Below are positions 1 through 10,759 of a stretch of DNA of 64,000 bases, in pieces. Location of the stretch: contig MNCI01023302.1 of the NCBI GenBank assembly GCA_015680685.1, positions 164,145 to 228,144 on the forward strand. The letters are read 5' to 3'. Under the pieces are notes generated by a model. It saw only the letters and a program-made list of their open reading frames with translations. It searched no databases and had not been told where the DNA came from. Position 1 is the first letter of the stretch. Each line of letters begins with the position of its first letter. The stretch comes from Gnetum montanum (lineage: Eukaryota > Streptophyta > Gnetopsida > Gnetales > Gnetaceae). The position numbers and the translations under genes were made by a program.

Positions 1-257
1 TGCCATAGCTTGAAACGGCCTAAAACTAAAACAAGGGGCCCACAAAGGGCCCAAACACATTAAAAAATTAAAAATTAATTAACTAAAAGCAAATGAAATA
101 ATTGTTTCACATTATGTTCTTCATCAAATTTCAGTACATACAATAGTGTTTACAAAAAAATGAAATCCAAAAAAAAAAATCTTTCGCTGCCACGCTATAA
201 GTCTTCATCAACATCTCCATTTCTTATTCCACTAGGTCCTGCACCTCCATTTGGATC

Positions 258-341
258 CTGCATAAGACAAAAAAAAATAATAAATCAAACTACAACAAGG
301 TTCCCATAAAATAAGCTATGACACAAGAAATAATGACTAAC
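258..341 (-). other. Putative intron 2 (84 nt) of the antisense gene
   Basis: The donor is TAG|GTTAGT, where the exonic TAG is probably a decayed CAG. The acceptor is TATGCAG|GATCC. Joining in phase 0 leads straight into a 20-codon terminal exon with its own stop at 195-197. Confidence 0.5.
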
Positions 342-1162
342 CTAAGATGGCCCCACATCCATTTCGGAGGGTATCTTATCCATGCCAACTGCTAGATGTT
401 GTAGGATCTCCTCCTCGGTTAGGTTGGCCCAATCTTCCTCTCCTAGATCAACGCTTGCTGCAACTTTCCCTTTCTCCACAGCTATTCATCTAGGTGGCCC
501 CAGAGAGAAGGTGATGGTAGTGATCTCCCTGGAAGGTAGGGTCATCTCTCTTTCAGGAGACTCACTTACCACTACTTGTTGCATGAACTTTTCATAGGCC
601 TTAGCAACACTAATGACATCGAGAAATAACTTATGGGTATGCAACTCAACATTAGCATTTCGATATTTCTAACGGTAGGCAGCACATTCCATTTTATACA
701 TCTACTTATGGTTCTTTTGTGCTTGCCCCCACTCATAGACTTTGGTATTACAGTCCTTCCAGTCTTGATTCTTTTGGACCAAAAGGTCCATCTGCAAGCA
801 TTGTTTAATAATCTCATGAGTGGCCTCATTCTTGCTCCGTATGGCTGACTAGTATCTTGCATAGTCAATTACTGTTGTATGCCAACTACCATCGTGAGTG
901 TCACAGGCCAATAAAAATTCATTTTTGGACTATAGATCCTCCAACTCAACTAATTGGCTAGCCTTCTCTTTCTCAAGTTTTTGCACCCTCTTCCAGAGGT
1001 CCTCGTTGACACACTTGCACTCCCACAATGATCGTACTGAATAGAGCACACACTTTCTTGTTTCCTCGTATACATCACAAGGAACTTTGGTCACTTCTAG
1101 TGGGATTACAGGTACTGCATCTACCTCAACCACTTGTCTAGGGTCCCACTTGAGACGAGAAG

Positions 1163-1249
1163 CTGTCAATCACACACAAGAAGGCATTAGTCATACGATG
1201 ATGAAAAATGCAATAACTTGGAGAGCCTAACATTGTAATTTAAACATAC
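1163..1249 (-). other. Putative intron 1 (87 nt) of the antisense gene
   Basis: The donor reads G|GTATGT and the acceptor TGACAG|CT on the minus strand. Splicing joins the codon G|CT in phase 1 and keeps the reading frame. The 87 nt contain a TAG and two TGA in frame, and the TGAs do not look like decayed sense codons, which supports an intron. Confidence 0.55.
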
Positions 1250-1861
1250 CTATCTCAGGATCGATCTACCTTAGGCGATCAATAATGTCATTGACCACCC
1301 CCTCCATAAAAGTAAGTTTATCAAGGGTCTCAATCCATGGTTGGAGGTAGATCGAGGAAGAAGAGTCGGGGGCCTTAATGATGGTGTCCGCTGCACAACA
1401 AAACACGTTAGTAATGATGAAGAGGAGGATAGCAAAACTGAAAAGCAACATAAACAACAGTACAAAGCTCCTACCCAACAAACCCTTAGGGGTGATATCA
1501 AGGGGATCATCCATCGACACACTGTCAAGCAAGCGATCAAGCTCACCAGCATCGAATTGTAGCCCTTCCTCTTCTAACTAACTCAATAATGTGGTAGCAT
1601 CTTCCATAGTCATATGCCCCTCAGGTACTGGGAAACACTCCACAAAAGGATCATCAACAACAATGGCCTCTTCCTCTACGGCAAGGGCCTCTTCCTCTGC
1701 TACTGGGGCCTCCTCTTCCTCTATAGCTGGGGCCTCTTCTTCCTCTACAGCGGGGGTCCCTACTTCAGGAGCCAAAACCTCTTCTTCTTCTTATTCTGTT
1801 AAACACGTCTAAGGTAAGCAAGCTAGCCTAATATAAAATTAGGAATTAACTAACGAAACAA

Positions 1862-3253
1862 CTAAACACACTTATCGATGCACTAGCCACATTAGCATTA
1901 AATGTGTTATCACACATGTTAGCTACTCTACCCGCTTTGATAATAGAATGCACTGATCCTATTACTCAAGTAGCACACATTGCATTTGTAAGTGCAATAG
2001 ATACCCAAGAGTGGTACGCCAACACTAAAGCTTACCTCCAACATGGCAAACCCCCATATGGCTTAACGTCTACTCAAAAGGATGCAATACAAAAGCAAGC
2101 ACGACAATATGTCCTCATAGGAGATAACACTCTATGCAAACGCTCTTATGATGGAATATTGCTAGCTTGTGTTAGTGGGGAAGAAGCACAAAAGATTGTT
2201 GACAAAGTCCATGAGGGACTATGTGGGGGACACATAGCCCCTAGGGTGATGGTAGCAAAAATCAGATGCCTAGGTTACTACTAGCCTTGCATAGAACAAG
2301 ATTGCCTTGCCAAGGTTAGGACATGCAATATATGTCAATGCCATGGGAACCTCATACATGTGTTGCCTACAAAATTACATACTACACAAATTACATGGCC
2401 TTTCCAATGTTGGGGACTAAATATTATAGGACCCATCAAACCTAAGTCTTCTATAGGACATCGTTTCATTATTACCACAACTGAATACTTTACAAAGTGG
2501 GTAGAAGCTATTCACCTCAGAAAGACTACGTCTCAATAGGTTTGCGACTTCATTCTAGACAACATAGTAATAGGGTTTGGCCTTCCCATGACCATTGTTA
2601 CTGACAATGGGCCATAATTTAGTAGTGCAGAGACTAAAACCTTTTGCAAAAACCTTGGCATCAAACACTCTTTTTCATCACCATACTACCCACAGGCAAA
2701 CAATCAGGCAGAGGCAACCAACAAAGTCATCATCAACCTTCTAAAGCAAATGCTTAGCAGTAGCAAGAGGTAATGGCATGAGAAAATCCTCTACGTGTTG
2801 TGGGCTTACCGTACGACATGCAGAATAGCTATAGGTAAGACTCCATACAGTCTCATTTACAGATCTGAAGCAGTGTTACCTCTTGAATTGTAGGTTCCAT
2901 CACTTCGGATGATCATCTCAAACGTTGTGGACAAGGCTCAAAAGAATGAGTCAAGGATCATTGATCTTGACTCTGTCAAGGAGGAGTGTGCCCAAATACT
3001 TGACTGCATCAAATGGTACTAGGACAAACAATGGAAAAAACATCACTGTAACTTACATCAATGATCGATTAAAAAGGGGGACTTAGTCCTCAAGGCCATT
3101 CATGAGCCAGTGATAAAATTCTCAGCCAACTGGGAATGCCCTTTCATAGTCATGAAAGCCTATGAAAATGGGGTGTTCAAACTAGCTAACGCAAATGGCA
3201 AAAAGTTTGTAAATCCCATCAACCACTTATACTTGAAGCCTTACTACATTTAA
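1862..3253 (+). pseudogene. Tat-type Ty3/gypsy RNase H end and integrase, decayed
   Basis: This fragment starts in the last RNase H helix (DALATLAL, about 1877) and continues through the linker to integrase. The zinc-binding H2C2 region is clear (HEGLCGGH about 2210, then CNICQCHG about 2325), and the core shows TDNGP and an AEATNK box. The C-terminal part ends HLYLKPYYI and stops at 3251-3253. The wording matches integrases of the Tat lineage. The first catalytic Asp of the core is Asn (WGLNIIGP near 2412), and stops interrupt the frame, so it is inactive. RT and gag are absent upstream; homology ends abruptly near 1850, where the antisense gene begins. Integrase would insert cDNA of the element into the nuclear genome. 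Confidence 0.85.
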
Positions 3254-3289
3254 CATGAAGGATCACACCGAATGCAAAGCAAGGTAAGA

Positions 3290-3575
3290 ACAACATTCAC
3301 TATGATGTAAAACTAGCATAGATATTCCACTATGACTATAAACTGGCACAGATCATTGGCTACAACGTAAAATTGGCATAGCACATCTGCTAGGATGTTA
3401 AATTGGCACAGCACATATTTGGGCCATGACATAAAATTGGCACCCATAGCATGATCCACTACAACCTTAAACTGGCCATCCACCATTTTCTACAACATTA
3501 AACTAGAATAACAGTCTACTGGGACCTTAAACTAGCACATCTGATGATCTACCAAGACCTTAAACTCAGTTCACA
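3290..3575 (+). repeat. Short tandem array, about nine units of 29-34 bp, after integrase
   Basis: Diverged units carry the core TAAACTGGCACA; cores lie near 3308, 3340, 3370, 3400, 3434, 3467, 3496, 3530 and 3563. The array lies directly after the integrase stop. Tandem arrays in the region between pol and the 3' LTR are a known habit of Tat-lineage elements. Confidence 0.65.
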
Positions 3576-3659
3576 GTGCAATGCCTCCACCTCACACATG
3601 TGACATTGTAAACAAGCAAGCGTGCATAGTTTCAACCTTCCTAGACAACATGGGGTGGG

Positions 3660-6243
3660 ATGTTGCAGTTCCAGAATGAAGTTCACATCGTTAAGGAAAA
3701 ACCCGCTGGAACACATGCAACGTCATCACCCCTGACATCTTGTTGATCTTCTGGATATGTTATTTGACATCTTGCTAACCTTCTAGAGCTACCACTATCA
3801 TAGCTAGTCATCCTGGTAGTAGCTCTTGTCTTCAACACCTACTACTAGAGTCCCAGCACTATTGTGGCCTAGCCACAAGGTTTCCATCCTCCATCCCTTA
3901 CCATCGTTCGAGTCCAAAAGGCATTCAGCTGTTAGGCTTCTCACCTTGTAGCTAGATTGCATGATGTTTTCCTTGGGCAGGGAATCCTGAGCACCTGCAT
4001 CACCACCACTCCTAGCCTCTTTAGTGCTAACCTTTTCGACCTTCCATTGCCAAAACCTATGATGGCCTTCCTGCTTTGGACATTACACACGTTAGACACA
4101 ACACTTGCCACCCTAGAAATGTCTTGAGCAAGCAGGACTTTTCCCTCACTTCACTTCATGGTTTTTTTTTCTAGTTTTCTCTTTGTTGTGTTTGTAGTAT
4201 AAAAGCCAAGATGGTGTCATTTAGGGATGTGTTTCACCATGAGACCAAGGCACTACATTGCTTTGAAGTATCTGCTTCAATTAGCCTAACTACCTGAGAG
4301 TGCACACCCTCCCTTCAACCAACTTAATCTCTATTCCCTATACTTCCAGTTTCTGATATCCCCTTTACAAGCTTTCCCAATGCACATAAGGCCCTTTCAC
4401 ATGCCCAACCACCAAGTCCATGATGGGCGTAACACAACTCGTCCCATGGGAAGCATCTGTAGGCAGGTCAAAGCCCAACATGGATGTAACACAACTCATC
4501 TTAGGGATGGAAACACTTGTACTGCAACAACAATAAGGTTTTCTGCAAGTGAATGTGGGTGTGCAGCAAAAGAAACTAACAAAAGGGTAAAAGAGAAAAA
4601 ATGCAAAAGGCTCAAAAAAATTAGATAAGTGCCTAAAAATGATACAAAAGCTGCTTTGCAATCATTTTTGGCCATAAATCGACCATCTCTAAGCACTCAG
4701 GTGAGAGTTCAAGGCCAAAGGCAAAGACACCCATGCGTGTTGACTCCTTCATAAGCATTCCGATAAGGGATCACACTGTGGCAACAGTTTTCATGGCATA
4801 GTATTCTACATTCATCTCTTCGCTAACCCTATTTCCTCAAATCCATCCCTTGCCACTTACCCTATATCACCCTCTAAGCACTCTCAAATATAGCAAAGCA
4901 TCATCCGAGCGGGCACTAAAGAGCGGTGTTGGCATCTTGTTCTTCATGGTGTTTCGTATTCTTTGTCGACATCTCTCAGGCATATCCTCTAGACGTCAAC
5001 AAAGAGGGGCCATTGAAACACCATAGATTTTTAGGACTCTCACAATTCAGCATAGTCCCAAAATTTGGGCAAGGATCGCTACAAACGCAGTGTCATGTTG
5101 GACCATGCAGACAATGTAACACCCTGAAAGTCCTAATGCCTGCAAGGCTACTTTTGAGCCTTCCTACCACCCTCTGTAGCACAGTCAACATAGCACCCAA
5201 CCATGAGGCCACTTTGCATGAAAAAGATACTAGGGGTAAACCATATAGTCTGGAAAATTTTCTATCTCCTAGGCTAATAGGCTTGCCACACCCTCTAGCT
5301 TGCCTAGTTTGACACATGACCCAGTTGATGATCTACCCAAGGACCATGCTAGGAGCTACCAAAAGTGTTTAGGATGGACTAAACAGTTTGGCAAGTTTTC
5401 TAACTACAAAACCTCCTACGCTGCATAGTGTAGCAAGCCATATGGAGACTAAACAGGCACCAAAGATGCAGATTGACAATGATTTAACCCTCCGGGATAC
5501 CTACTCCACTTCATCCTTGAAGCATGATCGGCATGATGCAGGAAAATGTGGAAAATTTTGTCAAAAATTGTCTTCATTCAAGTGCGACGTTGTAGCGTAG
5601 CACAATGTAGCAAGGTGCTACTATGATGATGCTCCTACTTAGACTATTTTGACAAAGTAAACATGATTTCCCATGCTTCAACTGTCAAACATGCTTGCTT
5701 TACTACCATGCCAGGACATGACTGAAACCCTGTGACAAAACATTTGCAAACTAAGTTACAATGCAAGTTAAACAGGGTGCTACACTACACAGTGTAGCAC
5801 AACATAGTAGGATCAGAACACACGAAGGTCCTCTACTAAGTGGTTCCTAGCAAAGGGATTACACTTGGCCACACTCAAACCTTTAAGACTACTTATCCCA
5901 CTTCGCCCTCGAGTTCCAAAAAAAGTTTCTCGACAAGGCATTGCAAATCAAGAAAGGACTCATGTCACACTGGCTGTTATGCTATGCTATGCTACACTTT
6001 CATCTATTTTGCATTATTGTGCATTATTTCCTGTTTATTCCTTAGTCACACATTTCATTATTATTCATGAAAGGTTTTGTACACCATTGTTCATGAAAGG
6101 TTATTGTACAACAACTAAGTGACCGTCTAATCGACCAGACCGTTCAGGGTGCCTCGTTTTTGTTTTCTCTAGCACAGCCCTTGCACAGATCTAGGGTTAG
6201 GCTATACATGCAGTAACCTCTCGGTGTTCCAGCCACCGACATT
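3660..6243 (+). mobile_element. Possible long LTR (about 2.6 kb), no partner copy in window
   Basis: The proposed start TGTTGCAG follows a polypurine-like tract (ATGGGGTGGGA, to 3659), and the proposed end CACCGACA precedes TTTTTGGTCGC, placed like a primer-binding site. A TATA box lies at 4198. No long ORF or protein homology is visible. There is no second copy in the window to confirm the ends, so this could also be 3' untranslated element sequence or unrelated DNA. Confidence 0.33.
4198..4205 (+). promoter_or_regulatory. TATA box TATAAAAG inside the possible LTR
   Basis: A good plant TATA match about 540 bp from the proposed LTR start, in otherwise non-coding sequence. Its role as the LTR promoter is inferred. 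Confidence 0.35.
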
Positions 6244-6376
6244 TTTGGTCGCTACAATTACCATACCATAATGTTGTTGCATTGTCCCTGCATTAAGAAA
6301 TACACTTCCCTCATAAAGATAAAGAACTAGTCTAGTTGTCAATCCTGAAATCCTAGTTATTTCATGATTATATGAA

Positions 6377-6595
6377 TTGGAAGAGTCTATCTTTGGATCT
6401 CAACCTACTCTTGTTGATCAAACATCCTCAATAAAAGAAAATAAAGAAGCCAATACAATCATTCCTTGGTCATCTAGCATGTATGAATTTGCAAATATAG
6501 GATTTGGTGAATTAGACATCTTTGAACCCATGAAGAGCATAAAAGTTCCTACTAGGTTTGATGCTAGGAAATCCATTGCTAAAGTATCACAATTC
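6377..6595 (+). pseudogene. Tat-type pol segment between protease and reverse transcriptase
   Basis: A 73-codon open frame encodes an acidic peptide with the pattern PWSSSMYEF, then GFGELDIFEPMKS and PTRFDARK. The same pattern occurs on the opposite strand at 29,250-29,090 (SSNMYEFVDLGFDELDI), just after a protease-like region, which identifies it as a conserved linker of this element family. Its function is unknown. The downstream RT of the same element does not start until about 8,031; the gap of about 1.4 kb is T-rich and contains a minisatellite. Confidence 0.5.
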
Positions 6596-7079
6596 TAAAT
6601 CTTTTCTCCCCTTTCACTACTTTATCTTTTTTTATTATTTATTCTTTTATGTTTATGTTTGTTTCTTAGTATGAAGTTAGTTTTAGCTTCTTAACATGAA
6701 TTTCATTATTTCACTTTGCTTTTTTTAATCATGCCTTCTTAATTAGCATAGTCTTATCACTTTATTTTAGTATTTACTTCTCTTCATATTATGTTTTCAT
6801 TGTATTTTATGTTCAATTTTTGCTTCATGTTTTTCTTAAACAAAAAAAATCACAAAGTTAAAAACATAGAAAATTAAAATTAAAATCATAAAAATAGAAA
6901 AGTAAAAAGAACATAAACATATAAAACTCAAAATTCATAAACAATGATAGCCCTACAACATAATTCTCAATCTCCATACAAATATCCATGTAGATTCATT
7001 TTAACATTTAGAAAATTGTTTACTTTCAATTTTTAATTTTTTATACCTTAAAAACTTTTCTAGCTTTTGTTTTATCTTG

Positions 7080-7590
7080 AAATCATAGAAAATTTTTCTA
7101 TCCTCTCTTCCCTAATTCCATGCTATAAAATTCTCTAACTTCTCCATGCCTTAGAAAATTTCTAATTCTTCTTTTCTTCCTAGACTTAGAAAATTTTCTA
7201 ACTCTTCTATCATTCACAAACATTGAAAAGTTTCAAATTCTCCTATGTTCTCCATGCCCTGGAAAATTTTCTAACTCTTCTATCTTTCCTAGACTTAGAA
7301 AATTTTCTAACTCTTCTATTTTTCCCAAACTTAGAAATTTTTCTAACTCTCCTATCTTTTCCATGCCTTTGAAAATTTTCTAACTCTTCTATCTTTCCTA
7401 GACTTAGAAAATTTTTTAACTCCTCTATTTCTCCTAGCCTTAGAAAAATTTTTAAATTTTCTATCTTCTCCACACCTTAGAAAATTTTCTCACTCTTTTA
7501 TCTTTCCTAGACTTGGAAAATTTTCTAAGTCACTTATCTTTCCTATACTTGGAAAATTTTTTTATCTCTCTCTCCATACTTAGACAAATT
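7080..7590. repeat. Minisatellite, about 13 units of 36-37 bp
   Basis: The unit resembles CTTAGAAAATTTTCTAACTC followed by TTCTATCTTTCC. Matching G positions fall at 7262, 7298, 7334, 7371, 7407, 7443, 7480, 7516 and 7552, so the spacing is 36-37 bp. The open minus-strand frame at 7243-7473 is just this repeat read as a 12-residue unit and is not a gene. The rest of 6,600-8,030 is T-rich with no gene. Confidence 0.85.
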
Positions 7591-8030
7591 TTCATCCTTT
7601 TCTAAAACCTAGAATCTTCTTCCTATCTCTCCCTTGAAAAATGTAATTTTTTCTAACTCTTCTCATGTTGTGTAAGAAGACTTGAAATATTTTCAATTTC
7701 TTTGTATTTTTTTAATCCTATTATTTTATGTATTTATTGTTTTCCCTCTCATGCTTTACAAGCCATGGATCCTAAGTTATTCCTTTGGCTGCGTAAATCA
7801 CTCACCTTGGACAAGCCCCAAGGCTGAATCTCCTAGCCTCTCAAGGAGGATTTGATTGATTTTTCACCCCTTAACCCCTTAGATTCTATCATCTTGACCC
7901 TTGATATCATTGAGGAAGACTTAATCCCTCAAACTAGAACTCATTTTAACTAATGATCCATTACTAGAGCTCACTATAACAAATCATTGAAATGAGAAAA
8001 AGACCTTACAACTGGGGGGTAAACCTACTT

Positions 8031-9093
8031 GATGACATTGAGAAATCCATTCTAAAAATACTTAGAAAGAATTATATCACCTTTACATGGGGAAATGATG
8101 ACATGCTTGGTCTAGATCTCATTCTTGTCTAACATAACATCATATTTAAAGAAGGTTCCAAACCCATTAAGCAAAAAGCCTAAAAAACCAAGCCTAGTAT
8201 AGTCTTAGTCATAAAAGATAATATCACCAAACTCTATAATAAGAAATTCATACATCCCATATATTACTCTAATTAGGTGTCCAACATGGTGGTCATTCCT
8301 AAGAAAAATAGAACTATTAGAATATGTATCGATTTTTGTAACCTCAATAATATGACATTGAAAGATTATTTTCTGCTGCCCAACATTGATCAATTCATAG
8401 ACATAACATAGGTCATGCCTTATTTTCATAGATGGTTTTTTAAGCTACAACCAAATTTTAATTAATCTTGAGCATTAATTCTTTACAACTTTCATGACCC
8501 CATGGAGAACCTTTTGTTTCACAAAAATGTCTTTCAAGCATAAGAATACCAAAGCAACATACTAATGAGCTATAAGCTTTCTCTTTAGTAACCTAATGTT
8601 TAAAACTATTAATGATTATATGTATGATCTAATACCCAATTCTATCATCATAATAGATCATCCCATAGTCTTAGACCTAGTATTAACTTATTGCAACAAG
8701 TATAACCTTTGCTTGAACCCCCAAAAAGTGCATTTTTGCATAGAAATAGACAAGATGTTAGGATTTCTAGTTTCAATTAATAGTATAGTCATAGATCCCA
8801 ACAAATTCAAAGCAATCATGAACGTCCCACCACATAAGTATCTTAAGGACATGTGTATTTTGCAAGGTAGAATCCAATTCATATACCATTTTATATGCAA
8901 TCTAACTGACCAATTCCATTACATTTCTCATCTTCTCAAGAAATTGACAACTTTCAAATGGGACTCAAAGTGTAGAGAAGCTTTTGATGCAATCAAGCAT
9001 GCCCTTACTAAGCTTCTCATCCTTCATTCTCCTCAATTTGATCTTCCTTTTATCTATATCTTTCCAAGTCTAATCACTCTATCATGGTCATGA
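8031..9093 (+). pseudogene. Tat-type reverse transcriptase and start of RNase H (left part of split host element)
   Basis: The RT fingers are recognisable (NMVVIPKKNRTIRICIDF about 8287; LKDYFLLPNIDQFIDIT about 8358). From 8596 an open frame covers the palm, thumb and connection (YNLCLNPQKVHFC, then KMLGFLVS and LLKKLTTFKWDSKCREAF). The catalytic YVDD box is replaced by YMYD (about 8620), so it is inactive. The frame breaks off at 9093 where the Athila-like element is inserted and resumes on its far side at about 16,803 with YYISHPFSK. RT copies element RNA into cDNA. Confidence 0.85.
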
Positions 9094-9098
9094 TTTAA

Positions 9099-9216
9099 TG
9101 ATGAGAAACAAGGTACCCCTACACCCAACCATACGAATCACAGGTGTTCATGTGCAACCTAGTCAAATTCCGCAACCCACTCTGATATTGGAGCATATGA
9201 AAAACATGATTTATCA
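9099..9216 (-). repeat. 3' LTR of the Athila-like element, internally deleted to 118 bp
   Basis: Both ends match the 855-bp LTR at 15934-16788: the 60-90 bp at either end are shared, including TATGAAAAACATGATTTATCA. About 735 bp of the middle is missing. Confidence 0.85.
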
Positions 9217-9228
9217 TACCCCCACAAC
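9217..9228 (-). other. Polypurine tract (GTTGTGGGGGTA)
   Basis: It lies directly upstream of the 3' LTR on the minus strand, preceded by CTTGAGGACAAG. The same arrangement precedes the 3' LTR at 39,842. It would prime plus-strand DNA synthesis. Confidence 0.8.
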
Positions 9229-9553
9229 TGAATAAAAACTTGTCCTCAAGTACAGAAGAAGATGAATAAGTATGTTTACAAAATGTATTAGGAGGTGTAG
9301 ACTTATTTGATTGACATGTAGAGTGACACAGAGAAAAAAAATACAAAAGTGCCTGAGCATACAACATTACAATTGTGTGCAAAATTGGGTGCTCATGACA
9401 ATAAGAAAGAACACCTACGAATCCAAAGGACATCCAACCCCTCTTGGCAACATAGAAATGAGGGAGAGGTAGAAGAGATCCAGCGTTCATGAACAATCTC
9501 CTGAAAGTGATATTGTTGCATCCTCCTTGGTGAAGATAGTCCAAGGAGGAGAT

Positions 9554-10756
9554 CTAAACGATTGAGCATAGTTGTCCATCTGGTGAGGTGTTTGTTGGGT
9601 TGATTGGCTTGGGCTCATGGAAAGGTTTTACTTGTTGGATGTTGAATAATTTTTTCTTGTTTGGGCTTTCAAAGTAATAGATGATCATGGTCCTAAATGG
9701 AAAAATCTCATCAATAATGTAAGGTCCTTTCCACAATGTTTGAATTTTGGTTCATTGGGATACATGTGCAGGATTCCAATAGAGAACCTTGTTTCCTAGT
9801 TGAAAATTGACTTTTCTTATTTTGAGGTCATGGCATTTCTTGTTGAATGCATTATGCATTTCATTGGATGACAAGGCCATTAACTGATTTTCGTCTAGAA
9901 AGTTAAGGTTTATTAATCGTTCTTTCTATACTAGACTTAGATTTAGGTCAAGGCCACAGGTTGTAGAGAGTGTATGGAGCTCAGATTGGATGCGTAGTGT
10001 TGGTAGTTTTCTGTACACGAGCTAATAGGGAGAATAACCTATGGGAAGCTTCCATGTGGAGAAATAGGCCCAAAGGGCATCATTTAATTTCATGTTCTAG
10101 TTCCTTCGATATTTTCTAATGGTATGCATTAGAATTTTTGTAATCTCCCGATTAGTGAGCTCAGCTTGACCATTCACTTCGGGGTGATATGGTGTTGTGA
10201 GTTTATGCTTAACCCCCAAGCACTACATCAATTTCCAGAAAGTGGAACCTACAAAATGAGTTCCATTATTAGAAATTAATGCATGAGGCACACCAAACCT
10301 ATTTATGATGTTTTATTGTACAAAATGAGTAGCAATGGTGGATGTACAATCAGTGACAGTTGCTGCTTCTACCCACTTGGTGCAATAGTCAACTACGACT
10401 ATTATATATGTCTTTCCATTTAATAAAGGTGCGATGGAACCCATAAAGTCAATGCCTCAAATATCAAATGGCTCAAGAGGTTGAATCCATTACTATGGCC
10501 TCTCCATTCAAGTTGTCATTCCACCATCCCTCTGGCAATGATCATAAGCACAAATGAATTGGTGTGCATCCCTAAAGATTGTTGGCCAATAATATCCTTC
10601 CATGAGGATTTTTATGGTCATGCATCCCCTAGAATAATGGCCCTCACAAAGGCCTTTGTGAGCATCCTGGAGAATGCGCATTTGATCCGTATTACAGACA
10701 CACCAATGTACTAGGCCATCGGGACAAACTTTGTAAAGGTTTCCATTAATTTCCAT
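9554..10756 (-). pseudogene. Integrase of the Athila-like element, decayed
   Basis: The H2C2 zinc-binding region is clear (DAHKGLCEGH near 10,660 and HCQRDGG near 10,525, with EGYYWPTIF between). The C-terminal part is seen at 9736-9554 (WKGPYIIDEIFPFRT). The core between them is interrupted by stops. The order after RNase H fits the Ty3/gypsy domain order. Confidence 0.85.
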
Positions 10757-10759
10757 GAA

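Larger units (their letters stand above)
195..1815 (-). pseudogene. Broken three-exon gene with membrane segment and coiled coil, probably carried by a retrotransposon
   Basis: I do not recognise the family. Exon 1 (about 1815-1250) encodes an acidic stretch of Glu/Ala repeats (about 1790-1650), then a strongly hydrophobic segment of about 28 residues (around 1395-1480) that looks membrane-spanning. Exon 2 (1162-342) is charged and helical with a coiled-coil-like part (about 1010-930). Exon 3 (257-195) adds about 20 residues ending VDEDL and a stop. One frame holds throughout once two GT-AG introns are removed. It is broken by nine stops: TAA at 1791, TAG at 1578, 1266, 930, 849, 712, 669 and 342, and TGA at 486; each becomes sense by one T-to-C change. 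The 5' end is unclear: an AG acceptor-like site lies near 1815 and no start codon is evident. Tat-lineage elements such as Grande are known to carry antisense extra genes, so that origin is likely but inferred. Confidence 0.6.

Noticed and set aside
382-597. Plus-strand ORFs at 382-597, 633-848, 1341-1562 and 1591-1812
   Set aside because: They are reverse frames of the minus-strand three-exon gene, whose single frame with C-to-T stops is the better explanation.
7243-7473. 76-codon minus-strand ORF with a 12-residue repeat
   Set aside because: It is the 36-37-bp minisatellite read in one frame; the period is a multiple of three, which keeps it open by chance.
7080-7590. CRISPR-like array
   Set aside because: The units are contiguous and diverged, without unique spacers, and the DNA is plant nuclear sequence.
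9119-9544. 141-codon minus-strand ORF across the 3' LTR edge
   Set aside because: It crosses the polypurine tract and LTR of the Athila-like element and shares no pattern with element proteins; open by chance.
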